DNA from: JBCBSZ01 sp039197885
GTDB taxonomy: Bacteria; Actinomycetota; Acidimicrobiia; Acidimicrobiales; Poriferisodalaceae
Reading direction: 5' to 3'
Length of the DNA stretch: 8,695 nt
Assembly (NCBI GenBank): GCA_039197885.1
Contig: JBCCTY010000173.1
Coordinates: 1 to 8,695 of the forward strand
The translations under genes and the position numbers were made by a program. Below, one piece after another: positions 1-7,059 of the stretch. Below the pieces are notes generated by a model that was not told the origin of the DNA, did not search any database, and saw only the letters and a program-made list of their open reading frames with translations. Position 1 is the first letter of the stretch; each line of letters starts with the position of its first letter.

Positions 1-1
1 C

Positions 2-919
2 CTCGACGCGCTCGTCCTCACGCTGAGCGCCGTCGGCATCGGCCCCGGCGACGAGGTCCTCGTGCCGGCCTCGACCTTCGCCGCCACCTGGCTCGCCGTG
101 CTGCGGGTCGGGGCGTCACCCGTCCCGGTGGAGGTCGACCCTTCGACCTCCACGATCGACGTCGACGCCGTGGAGGCCGCGGGGACCTCGCGGACGGCGG
201 CGGTCGTGCCGGTCCATCTCTACGGCCGACTCGCCGACATGGACCGCATCTCGGCGATCGCCGACCGCAACGGGTGGTTCGTGCTCGAGGACGCCGCCCA
301 GGCCCACGGCGCACGACGCGGCGGCCGCCGGGCGGGTGCGCTGGGCCACGCGGGCGCGTTCAGCTGCTACCCGACGAAGAACCTCGGTGCTGCCGGCGAC
401 GGCGGCATCGTCACCACCGACGACGCCGCGCTCGCCGCACGCATCCGCCGCCTCCGCAACTACGGCAACCAGTCGAAGTACCTCCAGGTCGACGCGGGCT
501 GGAACAGCCGCCTCGACGAGATCCAGGCCGCTCTGCTCACCGTGAAGCTCCGACACCTCGACCACGCGAACGGTCATCGGCGACGGCTGGCGGATCGCTT
601 GACCACCGGGCTGGCGGGCATCGACGGGTTGGAGCTGCCACTCCCCGCCGGCGACGACCACGTCTGGCACCTCTACGTCGTCCGGACCGCCGAGCGCGAC
701 CGGCTGGCGGCATCGCTCGCCGAGGCCGGCATCGGCACCGGTTGCCACTACCCCGTGCCAGTGCATCTCCAACCGGCCTACGGCCACCTCGGATACGCCG
801 AGGGCTCGCTGCCCGTCAGCGAGCGGCTGTCGGCCACCGTGCTGAGCCTCCCCATGGGCCCGCACGTCGACGACGACGCGGCCGACCGCGTCGTCGAGGC
901 CGTCCGGGCCGCCTGCTGA
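2..919 (+). CDS. DegT/DnrJ/EryC1/StrS-family PLP-dependent sugar aminotransferase (5' partial)
   Basis: Transfers an amino group, usually from glutamate, to a keto-sugar nucleotide, giving an amino sugar for a surface glycan. The frame is open from the left edge of the window, so the start codon lies outside; 305 residues are visible and about 60 N-terminal ones are missing compared with the usual 365-400. Family signatures in order (numbering from the first visible codon) are GIGPGDEVLVPASTF near residue 12, VPVHLYGRLADMD near 69, LEDAAQAHGA with the cofactor-contacting Asp97 and Gln100, and the Schiff-base lysine K126 in YPTKNLGAAGDGG. The VPVHLYG-x-x-ADMD segment recalls 3-keto-sugar aminotransferases of the QdtB/FdtB/DesV group, which hints at a 3-amino-3,6-dideoxyhexose; the substrate is an inference. 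It ends in TGA and is followed 23 bases later by the methyltransferase on the same strand, probably in one transcript. Confidence 0.93.
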   Translation, partial: LDALVLTLSAVGIGPGDEVLVPASTFAATWLAVLRVGASPVPVEVDPSTSTIDVDAVEAAGTSRTAAVVPVHLYGRLADMDRISAIADRNGWFVLEDAAQAHGARRGGRRAGALGHAGAFSCYPTKNLGAAGDGGIVTTDDAALAARIRRLRNYGNQSKYLQVDAGWNSRLDEIQAALLTVKLRHLDHANGHRRRLADRLTTGLAGIDGLELPLPAGDDHVWHLYVVRTAERDRLAASLAEAGIGTGCHYPVPVHLQPAYGHLGYAEGSLPVSERLSATVLSLPMGPHVDDDAADRVVEAVRAAC

Positions 920-931
920 CCGATCGACTCT

Positions 932-936
932 GGAGG
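932..936 (+). promoter_or_regulatory. Shine-Dalgarno site of the methyltransferase
   Basis: A perfect GGAGG lies six bases before the ATG at 943, in the 23-base gap after the aminotransferase stop. It fixes the methyltransferase start and rules out the much longer upstream open frame, which only shadows the aminotransferase. Confidence 0.8.
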
Positions 937-942
937 ACATCG

Positions 943-1662
943 ATGGCGACCACCCCGGCGATCGAGACCGAGCTCTACGACGCCCGCTATGACCCGGACG
1001 AGGACTTCGACGTCCTCTACACCGATCTGACCGCCGAGCTCATCGTCCGACGGGTCGACTCGGGCGACCGCGTCCTCGAGCTCGGCTGCGCCGGTGGCCG
1101 GATGACCGCGGCGCTCGCCGCTGCCGGAGCGACCGTGACCGGGGTCGATCGATCGTCGACCTATCTCGAGCGTGCCCGTGCGCGGGCACTTCCCGGTGTC
1201 GAACTCCGCCGCGACGAGATCGTCGGCTACGACGACGGCTCGCGGTACGACCACGTCGTCATCACCAGCGTCCTCCACGAGGTGCCCGATCCGCGCGGCC
1301 TCATGGCCACCTGCGCACGATCGGTCCGCACCGGTGGTCTCGTGCACGTCTCGGCACCGAACCCGCACAGCCTGCACCGGCTGCTGGCGGTCCGGATGGG
1401 CCTGATCGACGAGCTCGGCGAGCTCTCGGCGACCAGCCGCGACCTGGGCCACGTCGGCCACGTGGACCGCGCCGGCATCGAGGAGTTGGGGCGGTCGGTC
1501 GGGCTGGAGGCCGTCGACCACCACCCGATCATGTTCAAGCCCTTCCCCAACGCGGACCTGGCGCGACTCGAACCGGACCTCATCCGGGCCCTGGCCGAGG
1601 TGGCCGAGGTGTTCCCGGAGCACGGCGCGATGAACCTGGTCGTCCTCCGCCGCGTCGGCTGA
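943..1662 (+). CDS. Class I SAM-dependent methyltransferase
   Basis: A 239-residue Rossmann-fold methyltransferase of the UbiG/Methyltransf_11 type. Motif I is VLELGCAGGRMT (residues 44-55), the acidic residue that would bind the SAM ribose is D69 in TGVDRSS, and the motif IV/post-I region is ITSVLHEVPDP (107-117). The C-terminal part (SAPNPHSLHRLLAVRMG, a GHVGH segment, then FKPFPNADL) resembles methyltransferases found in capsule and LPS clusters. The ATG at 943 is chosen because of its GGAGG and because the catalytic domain begins at the usual distance. It follows an aminotransferase and converges on a phosphoramidate-type operon. Two jobs are plausible: O-methylation of a sugar, or O-methylation of the phosphoramidate group, the role proposed for the methyltransferases Cj1419/Cj1420 in Campylobacter. 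The sequence alone does not decide. The fold call is firm; the substrate is inferred. Confidence 0.9.
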   Translation: MATTPAIETELYDARYDPDEDFDVLYTDLTAELIVRRVDSGDRVLELGCAGGRMTAALAAAGATVTGVDRSSTYLERARARALPGVELRRDEIVGYDDGSRYDHVVITSVLHEVPDPRGLMATCARSVRTGGLVHVSAPNPHSLHRLLAVRMGLIDELGELSATSRDLGHVGHVDRAGIEELGRSVGLEAVDHHPIMFKPFPNADLARLEPDLIRALAEVAEVFPEHGAMNLVVLRRVG

Positions 1663-1663
1663 A

Positions 1664-1690
1664 CCGGCGGGCGGGGCCGGGCGGTGCCCG
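1664..1690. terminator. Possible hairpin between convergent genes
   Basis: The 28-base gap between the two convergent stop codons is very GC-rich and can fold in two mutually exclusive ways. One is a 5-bp stem CCGGC/GCCGG (1664-1668 with 1676-1680, 7-base loop). The other is CGGGC/GCCCG (1678-1682 with 1686-1690, 3-base loop). No T-tract follows on either strand, so an intrinsic terminator is only a weak possibility; such pairs also occur by chance at this base composition. Confidence 0.2.
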
Positions 1691-2653
1691 TCAGAGCTCG
1701 AGGGTCAGGTCGAGCCGCAGCTCGGTCGTGGCGCCGAACCGGGTCTTGAAGAACGCCAGCCCGTGGTTCGGCGTGCCGTCGGCCTCGCTGGAGATGCCGA
1801 GGTCCAGCCACCGGACGCCCTCGTCCAGCCCGCGCCGCACCATGTGCCACATCAGCCCCGGCATCGGTGAGGTCGGCAGGTCGTGCTCCCGGTCACCCCA
1901 GTTCACGAGGAGCTCGATCCCGGGGCGGACCAGGTAGGTGAGCGCCGCCGCCACGATGTCGCCCTCCACCCGGACGACGAGCATCCGCACCTGGTCCGGG
2001 AACGCCTGCCGGGTGCCGAGCATGGCCGCCGGGGTCAGCGCCATCTCCCGATCCTTGCGGGCCTTGTTCCGCCGGAGCGTGTCGTGGGCGGCCAACCACT
2101 CCGCCTCGGTCGACGCCGGAGCGACCTCGATCATCTCGACCGAGCGCCGCACGTAGGTCCGGTACCGCTTGGAGAGCGTCGAGATCCACGCGTCGGTGCC
2201 GTCGAGGTGACAGAGCGGGATCTGGTGGCAGAGGTGGGCGGTCGTCACCCGACTGCCCCGGCTGAGCAACGCCTGCACGACGTGACGGTCGGCGGTCGAC
2301 CACGCACCGGACCGTGCCTTGGTCTCGACCGAGCGGAGTCCCTCGTCGCGCCAGCGCGTCAAGGCCAGGTCGACGAGCCCCTCGACCTCCGGGAGCGGGG
2401 CATCGTCCGAGACGGTGTCCGGCCCACCCATCGGCGCAGAGTGACCCGAGACCAACCCACCGTCGACGACAGTGCCGGTCCACGAGCCGATCAGTCGCCC
2501 GTCGACGTAGTGATCGACGCGACGGCGATCCTCGGCCGGTGCCACGAGCCCGTGGTAGCCGGGGTGGTTGAACAGGGTCAGGTGCCGGACCGGCTCCTCG
2601 TCGCCGCGGTCGACCGCACCGCTCGGCTGCGTGGTCGAGGTGAGGACGGTCAT
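1691..2653 (-). CDS. FemAB-like / GNAT-fold (Acetyltransf_6 type) N-acyltransferase
   Basis: A 320-residue soluble protein and the last gene of the leftward operon. The C-terminal half has the pattern of the FemAB/BioF2-like GNAT group: SKRYRTYVRRS (161-171), RRNKARKDRE (194-203), the core strand VVRVEGDIVAAALTYL (226-241), NWGD (251-254), then GLMWHMVRRGLDEGVRWLDLG (266-286 region) and GLAFFKTRFGA (298-308). The N-terminal ~150 residues look like the degenerate first GNAT repeat usual in this family. Such proteins acylate amino sugars or attach amino acids in peptidoglycan and exopolysaccharide synthesis; the acceptor here is unknown. The start is the ATG at 2653, which overlaps the cytidylyltransferase stop by 4 bp (ATGA) and has a GGAG five bases upstream. 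The frame stays open to 3358, but that extension only shadows the previous gene. I know of no counterpart in the Campylobacter MeOPN genes, so this may be a lineage-specific tailoring enzyme. Confidence 0.85.
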   Translation of the reverse strand: MTVLTSTTQPSGAVDRGDEEPVRHLTLFNHPGYHGLVAPAEDRRRVDHYVDGRLIGSWTGTVVDGGLVSGHSAPMGGPDTVSDDAPLPEVEGLVDLALTRWRDEGLRSVETKARSGAWSTADRHVVQALLSRGSRVTTAHLCHQIPLCHLDGTDAWISTLSKRYRTYVRRSVEMIEVAPASTEAEWLAAHDTLRRNKARKDREMALTPAAMLGTRQAFPDQVRMLVVRVEGDIVAAALTYLVRPGIELLVNWGDREHDLPTSPMPGLMWHMVRRGLDEGVRWLDLGISSEADGTPNHGLAFFKTRFGATTELRLDLTLEL

Positions 2654-3432
2654 GTGGTCTCCAGCGGTCTGGTGAGGGCTCGGAGCTCGCGGCGCAGTGG
2701 CGCGAACCGCGGATCGCGCTCGTAGAGCGCGAGGTCGTCGGCGTCGTCCACCTCTCCCCACGGGTGTGGCGCGACGACGGCCGTCACCTCGACCCCCGCG
2801 TCGATGGCGAGCGACAGGAGCTCGGTCATGTCCACCGTGCTCCGCTCGTGCGGGGTGAGCCGGTCCCGACACCGGCGCAGGGAGGCCTGCCCGGCAGCGG
2901 AGAGGCGGAGGAGCCCCATGTACTGGGCCTCGACGTCGTCGAGATGGCTCGGCCGCCCCCCGATCTCGACGACGCGCCCGTCGACGGCGCGGAATCGCTC
3001 GGCGTCGTCGAGCGGCTCGGCGAAGCGGGCCTCCCACAGCGACCGCCAGTGGGGATCGACGGTGACGGCGATGTCGGCATCGGAGGCGACCAGCGCGCGG
3101 ACCGTCTCGGGCGAGTAGACGAGGTCGGTGTAGGCGACGAGGACCGGCGCCGAGTCGGCGACCTCGTCGAGGGCCCGGAACAGCGTCGTGACCATGTTCG
3201 TCGTGGCCCACCGCTCGTTGACGATGGTCGGCACACCCGTCGCACGGACGTCGTCGGCCCGGTAGCCGGCCACAGCGACGTGGGTGGTCACCCCCGCGGC
3301 GACCAGCGCACGGCGCTGGTGCTCGAGCAATGGGACGCCGAGCAGCGGTACCAGGCACTTGGGCCGGTCATCGGTGAGTGGGGCCAACCGGCTCCCCCGA
3401 CCGGCGGCGAGCAGGATCGCGGTCGGGGTCAC
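2650..3432 (-). CDS. LicC/PntC-like cytidylyltransferase, probable CTP:phosphoglutamine cytidylyltransferase (Cj1416-like)
   Basis: A 260-residue single-domain nucleotidyltransferase. The N-terminal nucleotide-binding signature LLAAGRGSRLAPLTDDRPKC (7-26) includes the conserved lysine K25. NERWATTNMVTTLF (72-85) matches the substrate-loop segment of phosphocholine and 2-aminoethylphosphonate cytidylyltransferases. D103 in YTDLVY is the expected metal ligand, and WGEVDDADDL (225-234) carries the second acidic site. By motif alone it could activate phosphocholine, AEP or a sugar phosphate. Because it sits directly after glutamine-kinase-like and CDP-glutamine-hydrolase-like genes, the best assignment is glutamine phosphate + CTP -> CDP-L-glutamine + PPi. 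The start is GTG at 3432, overlapping the previous stop by 4 bp (GTGA), five codons before the nucleotide-binding motif; a GAGG lies ten bases upstream. An in-frame ATG at 3504 would add 24 Arg/Gly-rich residues lying inside the upstream gene and is rejected. Fold confidence is high; substrate confidence is moderate to high. Confidence 0.88.
   Translation of the reverse strand: MTPTAILLAAGRGSRLAPLTDDRPKCLVPLLGVPLLEHQRRALVAAGVTTHVAVAGYRADDVRATGVPTIVNERWATTNMVTTLFRALDEVADSAPVLVAYTDLVYSPETVRALVASDADIAVTVDPHWRSLWEARFAEPLDDAERFRAVDGRVVEIGGRPSHLDDVEAQYMGLLRLSAAGQASLRRCRDRLTPHERSTVDMTELLSLAIDAGVEVTAVVAPHPWGEVDDADDLALYERDPRFAPLRRELRALTRPLETT
2659..2662 (-). promoter_or_regulatory. Shine-Dalgarno site deciding the FemAB-like start
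   Basis: GGAG on the minus strand, five bases before the ATG at 2653. It supports this start within a frame that stays open about 700 bases further upstream. Confidence 0.6.
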
Positions 3433-4037
3433 GAGACGAGCACCTCGCGGACCAGACCGACGTCGCGGTTCGACCACGGCGGACCCATCCGCTCCGGATG
3501 CCACATCACCCCGAGGGTGCGGGTCCCGACGCGAACCGCCTCGACGGTGCGATCCGGGGCCAGGGCGACCACCTGGTGACCCTCGGGCGGTGCCGGCACG
3601 ACCCAGTCGTGGTGCGAGAGCACCTCGCCGCCGAGCTCGCCGCTGAGGTGGTGCCGGGTTCCGGCGTGGCCGTCGCCGGGTTCGAGACGGCCACCGTCGT
3701 GGAGCACGAGCGACTGCAGCCCGCGGCAGATCGCCACCAGCGGGAGATCGTGTCGGCGGGCGTGCTCGATCGCCGTTGCATCGGTCAGGTCGCGCTCGGG
3801 TGTCGATCCGCCGACCGCGAGCGGGTCGTTGCCACCACTGAGCACGACGACGTCGGGGCGGAGGTCATCGAACCAGGCGACCACGTCCGACCCCAGGTTG
3901 GGCACCGGGACCGGCACGACGCCCAGGTCGAGCAGGAACCGGCCCAGTCGCTGGTCGAGCGCGTCACGCCGCTCGTCGCGATCGGGATGGACGTCCACCC
4001 GCTGGGTGATCGCCGCCATCGGTCGGGTGCGCCTCAT
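3429..4037 (-). CDS. Class I glutamine amidotransferase-like hydrolase, probable gamma-glutamyl-CDP-amidate hydrolase (Cj1417-like)
   Basis: A 202-residue stand-alone class I amidotransferase domain (peptidase C26/GATase type). The nucleophile is C104 in VAICRGLQ, and H180 and E182 of MWHPER complete the Cys-His-Glu triad. SGGNDPLA (67-74) and the N-terminal ITQRVDVHPDRDERRDALDQ (10-29) fit the gamma-glutamyl-GABA hydrolase group and in particular the version in phosphoramidate clusters. There, hydrolysis of CDP-L-glutamine releases glutamate and leaves cytidine diphosphoramidate, which carries the P-N bond. There is no synthetase partner domain to receive ammonia, which favours a hydrolase over an amidating enzyme. 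The ATG at 4037 overlaps the preceding stop by 4 bp (ATGA); the in-frame ATG at 4019 is an alternative start. The end overlaps the next start by 4 bp. Shine-Dalgarno pairing is weak, so translational coupling is likely. Confidence 0.88.
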   Translation of the reverse strand: MRRTRPMAAITQRVDVHPDRDERRDALDQRLGRFLLDLGVVPVPVPNLGSDVVAWFDDLRPDVVVLSGGNDPLAVGGSTPERDLTDATAIEHARRHDLPLVAICRGLQSLVLHDGGRLEPGDGHAGTRHHLSGELGGEVLSHHDWVVPAPPEGHQVVALAPDRTVEAVRVGTRTLGVMWHPERMGPPWSNRDVGLVREVLVS

Positions 4038-6349
4038 GCGATCGCATCCACACGTCGAGTGCCGCAGTCGAGCCGGAGCACCGAGGCCTTCGACCACTGC
4101 TCGAACGCCGCCTCACCGACGCCGATCACGGCCGGGAGGCGCAGCTCGCTGGCCCGGATCGCCATGTGCGAGTTCACGCCCCCGTACGCCGTGACGAGCC
4201 CGGCGATGCCGCGGGAGAACAGCCAGTCGTAGCCGGGATCGGCGTGCGGGATGAGCACGACGGCACCGGCGAGGTCCAGCTCGGGATCGGGAGGACGGAT
4301 CGGTCCGGTCGCCGACAGCTGCGTCACGAAGTTGGGCTCGCTCTCGGGGATGAGGAAGCCGTCGACGTCGTCGGGACCGGTGATCAGCGGGGGCAGCCAC
4401 ATCGCGGAGCTGTCGGCGTGGACGGCCCGACCCTCGGCGATGCTGCGTTCGAGGAGGGTGGCCGGATCGCTGCAGCTGCTTGCGAGCTGACGGACCACAC
4501 GGACGTCGACGTAGGACATGTCGTCGTCGGAGAGGCCGTGCTCGGCGCCGAGCATCGACAGCAGGGAGATGGCGTCGCTGAGGTTCCGCGTGAACAGGAA
4601 CTTGGCGTGCTCGCGGAGCTCCATCGCCGATCGGCAGAAGGTCAGGAGGTCGACGGGATCGAGCGCGAGGTCGTGCTCGCTCAGCAGCGTGCGGAGGTCG
4701 CGCAGCTGACCGAGGTCGACGGTGAACCGCTCCCGGTGCGGCACCGGACGTGACGCTCCGCCCCCGTGCGAGAGGTACAGCTCGGGGGTCTCGTCGTAGC
4801 GGGGGGACCCGATGTCGTAGGTCCCCGGTCGGAGGTGGCCGTACTTGGCGAGGAAGGTCGACCGGTCGAGTTGGACGACGTCACGGGTGAGCTGGCTGCT
4901 CACGGTGTCGAGGTCGGCCATGAACGCCGCGGCGTCGTCCTCGGACAGCAGACCGACGGTCACGAGCGATCGCAGCATCTGTACGGCGATGAAGCCGGCA
5001 CGGGCGAGTCCGGCGAACGGCAGCGTGCCGTAGCGCCGACAGTCCTCGAGGAGCCAGACGAGCCGGTCGAGGGGCTCGAGGTCGGCGGCCATCAGCCGGG
5101 CGTGGCGCTCGACGAGGACGTCCAGGCGGGCCGCGTCGCCCCTCCAGAGGCCACGCTCGGGGTCGATGACTCGCGAGGTGAGTCGTCGCAGGCTGTCGGC
5201 CAGGCGCTGCGTCTCGCGCTCGGAGAAGCCCGCGTCGCGCAGGCGACCGAGCCGCGAGGGGAGGTCGAGCGTGTAGCAGGAGAAGACGATGTCGAACTCG
5301 ACCTTGTCGTGCAGCGTCGGCCGGGCGATGAGCGAGTCGACGTAGTGGTTGACCAGCCGCTCGGCCAGCGGACCGTCGATGTCGCCGGGCACGAACGAGT
5401 TGAAGCTCGCCCGCACGTCGACGTACGGGAGACCGTGGAGGCTGTGGATCAGCGGGTGGCCCCGCACGTTGCGGTAGCCGTAGTTGTTGCGCTGGTAGGC
5501 CCAGGTCGAGTCGGTGACGAGATCCTTGTAGAGCGACAGCGCCAACGGACGTGGCCGGATGCCGATGATCTCGGCCGGGTTCCAGTCCGGCATCACCCCG
5601 AACACGGTCGTCCGGCCGTGGAGGAACGGATGGGGCCGCTGGCACTTGTCGATCCAGTCCCGCACCGACGCGCGGAGCCGGGCGTGGTGTTCGGGAGCGA
5701 CGGGTTCGCGGCTCAGGGCGAGCGGGCGGGCCTGGAGGACCACCACCCCGTCGGCCGTCACTGCGAACTCGAGATCCGTCGCCGTCCAGGGCACGAGCTC
5801 GTCGATCTCGTCGATCGTGGCGAGCACCGGAGCGATCCCCGGCGGCGGCGTGGCGTCGCTCCCCTGCGCCTGCACCCAGGTCCGCACTCCGGCCCGTCCA
5901 CTGGTGACGCCGTTCGTGGAGCCGTCGGTGGTGAAGTCGACGACCCGGTACGGGGCCCCGGTGCCGGGATCGGCCGTGAAGGCGACGCCGGCCAGGTGCA
6001 CGCCCCGCAACATCGGTTGGACGAGCACCTGGTCATCGGGCCGTGCGTGCATCCCGTACGACCCGATCACCTGGTCGACCGCCCGCTCCAGCGCATCGCG
6101 GCCCACCACGTCGGCCACCGAGTCGAAGGCACCGGCGAGCGAGGCGCCGGCGCGATCCTCGGCGCGTGCGGAGCTGCGCACGATCCAGGGCCGATCCCCG
6201 AGCCGGCGGACGACGGCCTCGACGTGAGCCTCGCGATCCACCAGCCAGTCGTCGACGACGATCACGTGGGACGGCAGGATCGTCGCCGTCCGCAACCGCT
6301 CGCGGAGACCATCGAGCACGTCGGCCTTGGTCCACCGGAGGTCGATCAT
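4034..6349 (-). CDS. PPDK/PEP-synthase-like ATP-dependent phosphotransferase, probable L-glutamine kinase (Cj1418-like)
   Basis: A 771-residue three-part enzyme. The N-terminal ATP-grasp (PPDK_N) domain spans about 1-215, with WIVRSSARAED (55-65), ASLAGAFDSV (69-78), LVQPML (109-114), GVAFTADP (121-128), DLEFAV (192-197) and LQARPL (205-210). The central ~450 residues resemble no standard domain I can name and should bind the acceptor. The C-terminal phosphohistidine swivelling domain has GGVNSHMAIRASEL, with predicted catalytic H728. The PEP/pyruvate TIM barrel of true PPDK or PEP synthase is absent. This architecture and length match Campylobacter L-glutamine kinase, which uses ATP to phosphorylate the amide of glutamine via phosphohistidine, giving AMP and Pi. 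The ATG at 6349 overlaps the formyltransferase stop by 4 bp, has GGGG five bases upstream, and puts the ATP-grasp domain right at the N terminus; the frame stays open to 6442. Rifampicin phosphotransferase-type enzymes share this layout, but the next two genes favour glutamine kinase. Confidence 0.9.
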   Translation of the reverse strand: MIDLRWTKADVLDGLRERLRTATILPSHVIVVDDWLVDREAHVEAVVRRLGDRPWIVRSSARAEDRAGASLAGAFDSVADVVGRDALERAVDQVIGSYGMHARPDDQVLVQPMLRGVHLAGVAFTADPGTGAPYRVVDFTTDGSTNGVTSGRAGVRTWVQAQGSDATPPPGIAPVLATIDEIDELVPWTATDLEFAVTADGVVVLQARPLALSREPVAPEHHARLRASVRDWIDKCQRPHPFLHGRTTVFGVMPDWNPAEIIGIRPRPLALSLYKDLVTDSTWAYQRNNYGYRNVRGHPLIHSLHGLPYVDVRASFNSFVPGDIDGPLAERLVNHYVDSLIARPTLHDKVEFDIVFSCYTLDLPSRLGRLRDAGFSERETQRLADSLRRLTSRVIDPERGLWRGDAARLDVLVERHARLMAADLEPLDRLVWLLEDCRRYGTLPFAGLARAGFIAVQMLRSLVTVGLLSEDDAAAFMADLDTVSSQLTRDVVQLDRSTFLAKYGHLRPGTYDIGSPRYDETPELYLSHGGGASRPVPHRERFTVDLGQLRDLRTLLSEHDLALDPVDLLTFCRSAMELREHAKFLFTRNLSDAISLLSMLGAEHGLSDDDMSYVDVRVVRQLASSCSDPATLLERSIAEGRAVHADSSAMWLPPLITGPDDVDGFLIPESEPNFVTQLSATGPIRPPDPELDLAGAVVLIPHADPGYDWLFSRGIAGLVTAYGGVNSHMAIRASELRLPAVIGVGEAAFEQWSKASVLRLDCGTRRVDAIA

Positions 6350-7059
6350 CGTGACCCCAGCAGCGCGAGGTGCTTCAAGACCGGATGGATGACGTAGTGG
6401 AGTCGACCACCGTCGGGCTGGGGACGAGGCTCGGGGAGGCACCCGTGCTCGGCCCGGTGCCGGAGCACCGGGACCAGGGCCTCGGCCCGCAGCGCGTTGT
6501 CGAAGGAGTGGTCCGGATCGATCTCGTCTCGTCGGAGGGGTGCGGTCGCTGATCCGACCACCTGTCCGGTGTCGATCTCCTCGTCGAGGAGGATGGCGGT
6601 CGCCACCGGGTCGCGGCCCTCGAGAGCGGCGTAGTAGAGGGTCGTGCTCCCCCGGAACGCCGGGAGCTCCCCGGCGTGGACGTGCAGGTGCGGCGCGACG
6701 CCGAGCAACGAGGGCGGCACCAGCTGGCCCGGGTACCCCGAGAACACCGCGAGCGCAGGTCCGACCGCCCGAACCGCCCGCTCCAGCTCCGCGCCGGTGA
6801 TCGCCCGGTCGTCGACGAGGACGACCTGCGCACCGAGGTCGTCAGCTGTGGTCTCGAGCGGGACGCTCAGATCCGGTCGCCACGGAGGAGCAGCAGGCCG
6901 CTGGAGTGCGACGGGACTCACGATCCGATCGCCGGGCGTGCCGTAGACGATCACCGCCTCGGGCCGGAGGCCCTCGTGGAGGAGCCGCTGGAGGTAGGCC
7001 TGCGAGCGCGTGGTGCGAGCGCACAGCATCGCCACGCCCGGCAGGGTCACGCCGGTCAC
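6346..7059 (-). CDS. Formyltransferase-fold (Formyl_trans_N) protein with altered active site
   Basis: A 237-residue protein with the core of N10-formyl-THF-dependent formyltransferases. HLHVHAGELPAFRGSTTLYY (125-144 region) corresponds to the N-x-H...LP..RG block, and ILLDEEIDTGQVVG (156-169) carries the catalytic-type D163. The usual catalytic Asn is a histidine here (H126), while the conserved His is H128; that may mark a subfamily with a different chemistry or acceptor. There is no C-terminal OB domain as in methionyl-tRNA formyltransferase. The C terminus has HYVIHPVLKHLALLG. Related enzymes formylate sugar amines (for example QdtF-type on a 3-amino sugar), which would suit the aminotransferase at the left end. 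Its place inside the phosphoramidate genes leaves the acceptor open. The GTG at 7059 is chosen for its 4-bp overlap with the kinase stop and its GGAG eight bases upstream; the in-frame ATG at 7029 is the alternative. Confidence 0.82.
   Translation of the reverse strand: MTGVTLPGVAMLCARTTRSQAYLQRLLHEGLRPEAVIVYGTPGDRIVSPVALQRPAAPPWRPDLSVPLETTADDLGAQVVLVDDRAITGAELERAVRAVGPALAVFSGYPGQLVPPSLLGVAPHLHVHAGELPAFRGSTTLYYAALEGRDPVATAILLDEEIDTGQVVGSATAPLRRDEIDPDHSFDNALRAEALVPVLRHRAEHGCLPEPRPQPDGGRLHYVIHPVLKHLALLGSR

Noticed and set aside
274..942. Upstream extension of the methyltransferase frame
   Set aside because: It is an Arg/Pro-rich shadow of the aminotransferase; the ATG at 943 has a perfect GGAGG and a normal family N terminus.
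2654..3358. N-terminal extension of the FemAB-like gene up to an ATG at 3358
   Set aside because: The extension is Arg/Ala/Gly-rich and lies wholly inside the cytidylyltransferase gene. The ATGA overlap and GGAG at the internal ATG (2653) mark the true start.
4034..6349. Reading the 771-aa protein as PEP synthase or pyruvate phosphate dikinase
   Set aside because: The C-terminal PEP/pyruvate-binding TIM barrel is absent; the protein ends right after the swivelling phosphohistidine domain.
4766..6397. A 543-codon open frame on the plus strand opposite the glutamine-kinase-like gene
   Set aside because: It is the complementary shadow of a high-GC gene. Its translation is low-complexity, rich in Val, Gly, Arg, Asp and Glu with no recognisable motif, while the minus strand gives a clear PPDK-like protein.
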